64,000 nucleotides of DNA from G041228335 sp964580905. GTDB lineage: Bacteria; Pseudomonadota; Alphaproteobacteria; Puniceispirillales; UBA1172. Positions 59,811 to 64,000 of this stretch are shown here, in pieces; positions within the stretch are counted from its first letter, which is position 1, and each line of letters begins with the position of its first letter. The notes beneath the pieces were generated by a model. It was not told where the DNA came from and did not search any database. It worked only from the letters and a program-made list of their open reading frames with translations. Both the position numbers and the translations under genes were made by a program. The stretch is taken from positions 62,001 to 126,000 of the forward strand of contig CAZOLR010000001.1 in the NCBI GenBank assembly GCA_964580905.1. The letters run 5' to 3'.

Positions 59811-62000
59811 TTAGTTGCTTCGGCCAAGATCAGAGGTGCTGACGGCGCCCAGATACTTGAAATTGAACAACAGGAAGATCTCATCAATCGGTTTGATATC
59901 CCGGTCGGTCTCCGTATCTCTCGCATAACCGATGCTGATGGTCAGGCAATCCTGAATGCCGCCGCCGAAATTCAGGTCAACCATGGAATTCTTGAGCTCT
60001 CTTTTGTCATTGATCAGGTCATATTCCTGGGTGAACTTGACCTTCCAGCTATCAGAAAGGTTTTGCTCGGCTGTCAGAATCAGCTGTTCTTTTTCTGAAC
60101 TGGCGGCGCTGAAATAGGATTTTGCCAGTTGGTTATACGTGGCAGATATGCGGGTTTTTCCAAAATTGACCGAAGCCCGGGTTTTGGTTTCGTTCAGATC
60201 AAAATCCCTCGGGTGGAAGCGCCCTGCCAGCGAAAAATCAAAATATTTTTTGGGCTTAACGGTAATGCTTGCCAGTATATCTGAAATGCGGTCACGCTCA
60301 TTCGCGGCGTTGAGCCCGTCCGGTGATTTGCCTGATATTCGAATGGATGAGCCGACAAAACCATCCACATTGCCGAAAACAGGGTCGTCCAGCGACATGG
60401 ACATCCCAAGGTCAACCCGGCTGTTGGAAATCATGAAATCTTCGCCCTGTTCGCGGTGAAGCAGGAAAAGGTTGGCCTGATCAAGTCTGAAATCCGAACT
60501 GTCCCGGTTAGGAATCTTGTTGGTGCGGTCGGTTGATTTCGTTGACACAAATTTGGCTTTGGGCTCAAGGAAAACGAACCTGTCCATCATCTGGGTCACC
60601 ACGGGTCTGGACCAGCCAAAGCCGGCCGCGATACTCGCCTGACCGAGCTCGCCCGTATAACCTGAATTATCGGTTGCCGTCTCAATATCCCGGTACTGTG
60701 CCGTAACGCGTCCCTCAGAAGAGAACACACCATAATCTGTCAGATATTCTTCCTGACCGTAGAGTTCCGACGACCAGCGGCGGATATCCGTGTAATCGTC
60801 GTTGTGAAGACTGATGGCGCTGATACGAAGCCGCACGGAAAGATTATCCCTGTTGGTGGGCAGATACCGTTCATGAAAAATGGACGGCAGCATGAGCGGT
60901 TCTTTTTCCGGTCCTTTGTTGTTCCGAAGATCCTGGAAGTCATAGGCTTCGATCCGGCTGTACCGGTTGCTTTTTATCTGTTCCGTTGTAAAGAAGGATT
61001 TGAGGTATTCATCATCATCAAATTTATATCGCCGCTGAAATGTGTCCTGACTGGCCCGGTGCAGCCTGAGTGTTGTCCACCAGTAGTCTCCCAGCACGGT
61101 GTTAAGGGATGCGTCCACACCCATTACATTCTCACGGGCCTTTTTGAAGGTGTTGAGACTGCCGCCGATAAGCCTTGCATTAAGATCACTCTTGTCCCAC
61201 AGGCGCCTGTACCTTAAGGCCACCGCATTTCCGTCTGTTCCGAACAGATGAGGGGTGATTTCCAGATCATGGGTATCGCCGGTTACAATGTAGTAGGATT
61301 GCGAATAGATAAGCCCGACATCGGAAGAGATGGCAATACGAGGCTGCAGCAACCCTGTCTGGCGGCGCACGGTCCAGTCCGGATGTGAAAGATAGGGAAA
61401 ATAAAGAAACGGAACCGAGAAAATCTGCATACGCACGTTCTGATGAACGAGCATCTGTTTTTCTGCCACATGGGTGGTTTCCGTGGTCTTTATCTCCCAG
61501 GCCGGGGTTGCGCCACCTTTGAAATCACATTTGCACGGGGTGAAACGCCCGGTGTCAAAAACTTTCTGGTTATTTTCCTTGAAATCGGCAGTGTCGGCGC
61601 TCATCCAGGACCCGTCCTGAAGCTGGCTGATCACGTTTTCGGCAAATCCGGTTGAAAAATCTCCGTCAAGCAGAAGGTTGTCGGCAAAATGCACATTGCC
61701 TTCACGGTCGAGGAAAGTGACGGATCCCGACGCGACGGCTTCACCTTTATCTCTGTTGTATTCAACGCGGTCTGCGGTAAGCCGCATGTTTCCCTGTACC
61801 AGCACGACGTTACCGGTTGCAATGAGAATGCCGGTTTCAGCGTTTGACGAAACTTCATCGGCCGTAAAATCAATCGGCGAGCTGTCAGCGCTCTGTGCCC
61901 ATCCGGGGTTGGCAAGGATGAGCACCGCAAGTATGGCCATCATCATAATCCGGAGATGCTGGCCCCATTTCAAAAGTGGATGTGTAAAAATTTGGGTCAT
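59811..62000 (-). CDS. lptD: LPS assembly outer-membrane protein LptD
   Basis: Outer-membrane beta-barrel that inserts LPS into the outer leaflet, about 729 residues. It has a signal peptide (IMMMAILAVLILANPGWAQ), an N-terminal OstA/LptA-like domain (about 35-150, with FTADEVSSNAETGILIATG) and a barrel domain with the family-typical FPYLSHPDWTVRRQTGLLQP. A CKC pair lies near residue 160 in FTPCKCDFKGG. The frame is open to 62207, but the first 69 residues look like non-coding translation and ATG 62000 is preferred. Sits near LPS glycosyltransferases. Confidence 0.9.
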   Translation of the reverse strand: MTQIFTHPLLKWGQHLRIMMMAILAVLILANPGWAQSADSSPIDFTADEVSSNAETGILIATGNVVLVQGNMRLTADRVEYNRDKGEAVASGSVTFLDREGNVHFADNLLLDGDFSTGFAENVISQLQDGSWMSADTADFKENNQKVFDTGRFTPCKCDFKGGATPAWEIKTTETTHVAEKQMLVHQNVRMQIFSVPFLYFPYLSHPDWTVRRQTGLLQPRIAISSDVGLIYSQSYYIVTGDTHDLEITPHLFGTDGNAVALRYRRLWDKSDLNARLIGGSLNTFKKARENVMGVDASLNTVLGDYWWTTLRLHRASQDTFQRRYKFDDDEYLKSFFTTEQIKSNRYSRIEAYDFQDLRNNKGPEKEPLMLPSIFHERYLPTNRDNLSVRLRISAISLHNDDYTDIRRWSSELYGQEEYLTDYGVFSSEGRVTAQYRDIETATDNSGYTGELGQASIAAGFGWSRPVVTQMMDRFVFLEPKAKFVSTKSTDRTNKIPNRDSSDFRLDQANLFLLHREQGEDFMISNSRVDLGMSMSLDDPVFGNVDGFVGSSIRISGKSPDGLNAANERDRISDILASITVKPKKYFDFSLAGRFHPRDFDLNETKTRASVNFGKTRISATYNQLAKSYFSAASSEKEQLILTAEQNLSDSWKVKFTQEYDLINDKRELKNSMVDLNFGGGIQDCLTISIGYARDTETDRDIKPIDEIFLLFNFKYLGAVSTSDLGRSN

Positions 62001-62277
62001 GAAAAATTTCAGCTGCCTTGAATATCCGGCCCCGGGGAAGGTTTTATGTTCATCTAAGCAAGGTATCAAAACATGCGGTGGTATCAAACAATTATCGTCC
62101 ACCATATCTGAAAAGATCTGTCCGCAGGTCTCTGATCTCTTGAAATGAGTTGAAGCGTATGAGTGGGACAACATCTTTTTGCCCGATGATGGTGGCAGAT
62201 AGCACAAACCGTGGTATATCGGATACCCAGAAACAAAATCCGGACCTTCAGGCCAGCGCGAAGAAAATTAGCCGATC

Positions 62278-63333
62278 ATGAACACTTCTCCACTTTCCAT
62301 CCTCCATGTAATTGCCGGCGCCGAAAGGGGAGGGGCTGAAACCTTCTGTCTTGATATGATCAAGTCCCTGCATGATCGGGGTGTGGCGCAGGTCGTCATA
62401 TCGCGGCCACATGAACATTTTGTTGAGGCGCTTGATGAACGTGGTATCCGGCATTATCCCATGGGGTTTGAACGCTGGTGGAAATGGCCGCAACAGAAAA
62501 AGATCGCCGCTGTTGTCGCCGGTGAGAAACCTGATCTGGTTCACGCCTGGATGAACAGGGCCTCGTCGTTCATTCCGTCAGGGTTGCGCCCGCCGGTGCT
62601 TGGCTGGTTCGGCGGGTATTATAACCTCAAAAATTATAAGCACTGTAATTTCTATATGGGGGTGACGCGGGATATCGTTCGTCATATCGGTGAGGCCAGC
62701 GGCCATCCGGAAAGGGCCTATCTCGGCCACACATTCGGAACGCTCGCGTCAGATCCGCCGGTGACACGGCAGCAATTCGGCCTGGCTGAGGACAAAAAAC
62801 TGGTGCTTCTGTTATCACGAATGCACTGGAAAAAAGGCGTGGATCTTCTGCTTGAAGCGGCAGCACAGCTTCCTGATCATGTCTTCCTTCTTGCAGGAGA
62901 CGGGCCTGATCTTGAAAAATACCGCCAGCAGGCCGAAACACTGGGGCTTGCCGGCCGCGTATGTTTTGCCGGCTGGCGTGATGATCGTTCAGCCCTTCTT
63001 GATATTGCGGATATCTGCGTTCTCCCCTCACGCTATGAGCCCTTCGGGACGGTTATTGCTGAGGCATGGTATGCGGGCGTACCGCTGGTGGCGACCCGTG
63101 CCGATGGCGCAAGGCAGTATGTGACCCATGAAAAAGACGGCCTGCTTCTTGATATCGATGATCTGCCCATGCTGATCGAAAACCTTGATCGTCTGGCCAA
63201 AGATCCCAGACTAGGCAAGCGGCTGGTCAGGGAGGGAAAGAAAACCTTCAACGCCCTCTTTGAGCGTGAGGCTGTAACAACAACCTTGATAAAAAATTAC
63301 GAGGAGATGATACATCGTCATGCCTCTCAGTAG
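62278..63333 (+). CDS. Glycosyltransferase family 4
   Basis: A 351-residue GT-B glycosyltransferase of family 4. The donor-binding C-terminal half has VLLLSRMHWKKGVDLLLEA, then the ribose/phosphate-binding PSRYEPFGTVIAEAWYAGVPLVA with the family EX7E glutamates. The N-terminal acceptor half begins ILHVIAGAERGGAETF. Together with the following GT9 gene and lptD nearby, it probably acts on LPS core or another surface glycan; sugar and acceptor unknown. The 277 bases between it and lptD hold no gene I can recognise. Confidence 0.88.
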   Translation: MNTSPLSILHVIAGAERGGAETFCLDMIKSLHDRGVAQVVISRPHEHFVEALDERGIRHYPMGFERWWKWPQQKKIAAVVAGEKPDLVHAWMNRASSFIPSGLRPPVLGWFGGYYNLKNYKHCNFYMGVTRDIVRHIGEASGHPERAYLGHTFGTLASDPPVTRQQFGLAEDKKLVLLLSRMHWKKGVDLLLEAAAQLPDHVFLLAGDGPDLEKYRQQAETLGLAGRVCFAGWRDDRSALLDIADICVLPSRYEPFGTVIAEAWYAGVPLVATRADGARQYVTHEKDGLLLDIDDLPMLIENLDRLAKDPRLGKRLVREGKKTFNALFEREAVTTTLIKNYEEMIHRHASQ

Positions 63334-63386
63334 TATAGGGCCTGGTCACGCAGGCATCGCCTCTCGGGGCAGAAAGTAAACCCAAG

Positions 63387-64000
63387 ATGGCCCCGACAAA
63401 ACGGATACTGGTGATCAAGCACGGCGCGCTCGGAGATATAGTTCAGGCGCTCGATGGTTTTGCCTGTCTGCGGGCCGGGCATGGCGACGATCATCTGGCG
63501 GTGCTGACAAGCCCGCCTTTCGCCGGATTTCTGGAACATATGCCCTTTTTTGATGCGGTTCATATCGATCATCGCAAAGGCCCTCTTGCGCTGGGTGAAT
63601 TACTCCGGATGCGGCAATTCTTTCGGCAGGGCTGGGACCGTATCTATGATTTTCAGTCCTCAGGCCGGACCATCCGGTATTTCAAACACCTGATCCCCCG
63701 CAACGTCGAATTTGTCGGCGTTCCGTCCGGCGCAAGCCACCCCCTGCCGGATATGACGGGGTTGAACAATCGTGACCGCATGGTGCTGACGGCAAAACTG
63801 GGTGGTTGCCCGGAAGTAACGGCATCTCTCGAATGGTTGAAAGGCAAGGCAGATAACGCAAACCCCGATATCGCTGTTCTTATCCCCGGATGTTCACCGG
63901 CCAAACCGGCCAAACGCTGGCCGGCGGAGCGTTTCGCATCCCTTGCCCGGAAGCTGATGGATGCGGGGTATGCGCCGGTGATAGTGGGGACAGAACTTGA
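63387..64000 (+). CDS. Glycosyltransferase family 9 (heptosyltransferase-like), 3' end cut by window edge
   Basis: Open frame of at least 204 residues running off the right edge. The N-terminus RILVIKHGALGDIVQALDG is characteristic of ADP-heptose:LPS heptosyltransferases and their relatives, and the C-terminal domain begins AVLIPGCSPAKPAKRWPAERFA with the donor-site KRWP segment. It starts 53 bases after the GT4 gene. Family 9 transfers heptose to the LPS inner core, which agrees with hldE making ADP-heptose at 54.5 kb; the exact acceptor cannot be told. Confidence 0.87.
   Translation, partial: MAPTKRILVIKHGALGDIVQALDGFACLRAGHGDDHLAVLTSPPFAGFLEHMPFFDAVHIDHRKGPLALGELLRMRQFFRQGWDRIYDFQSSGRTIRYFKHLIPRNVEFVGVPSGASHPLPDMTGLNNRDRMVLTAKLGGCPEVTASLEWLKGKADNANPDIAVLIPGCSPAKPAKRWPAERFASLARKLMDAGYAPVIVGTEL

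Noticed and set aside
62001..62207. N-terminal extension of the lptD frame by 69 residues
   Set aside because: The residues before ATG 62000 precede the signal peptide and have the composition of translated non-coding sequence.

Overview
The window is a gene-dense, mostly housekeeping stretch of an alphaproteobacterial chromosome. The assignment rests on a circularly permuted two-piece tmRNA gene whose tag reads ANDNTAPVAVAA, an alpha-type SspB beside it, the alphaproteobacterial form of ribosomal protein L36, and the hflK-hflC-degP and mreBCD-mrdA-rodA gene orders. Sulfoacetaldehyde acetyltransferase, an MttB-family methyltransferase, a glycolate oxidase operon and a betaine-aldehyde-type dehydrogenase suggest a marine heterotroph living on algal osmolytes and exudates, possibly near the SAR116 group; that placement is inference. 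I saw no insertion sequence, prophage, CRISPR array, rRNA or tRNA.

Layout. 1-3.3 kb: organosulfur and methylated amine genes (xsc, then an MttB homologue), separated by a strong terminator. 3.3-5.1 kb: pyrimidine synthesis (pyrC, pyrE), then a glutaredoxin and a MarC protein on the other strand. 6-16.3 kb: the most accessory part, with two histone-deacetylase-fold amidohydrolases, two ureohydrolases, an ArgO/LysE exporter, a CoA-transferase, a methyltransferase, a betaine-aldehyde-type dehydrogenase, a YbaK-type deacylase, a PhnZ-like HD protein and two very small membrane proteins translationally coupled to neighbours. 16.3-22.6 kb: fbp, tkt, gap, rpe, psd, pssA, all on one strand. 22.6-24.3 kb: a DM13 protein and AzlCD on the minus strand. 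24.5-27.4 kb: pgk, gph, msrA, rpmJ. 27.5-31.6 kb: glcDEF. 31.6-34.2 kb, minus strand: fumarase, sspB, ssrA. 34.4-36.8 kb: thyA, folA, and mrp facing them.

37-40.6 kb: hflK, hflC, degP ending in a terminator. 40.7-46.1 kb: serB, miaA, then ilvB-ilvH-ilvC. 46.3-54.4 kb: mreB, mreC, mreD, mrdA, rodA, rpoN and an SbmA/BacA transporter, with rpoN overlapping rodA. 54.5-64 kb: envelope precursor and LPS genes (hldE, glmU, glmS, a peroxiredoxin, lptD, a GT4 glycosyltransferase and a GT9 glycosyltransferase that runs off the right edge).

Points worth following: the ssrA-sspB pair, which puts the degradation tag next to its ClpXP adaptor; a sigma-54-like promoter match ahead of the aldehyde dehydrogenase-agmatinase genes, in a window that also carries rpoN; the clustered amide, guanidine and aldehyde enzymes that could form a polyamine or guanidino-compound catabolic module; and the two overlooked small membrane-protein genes.
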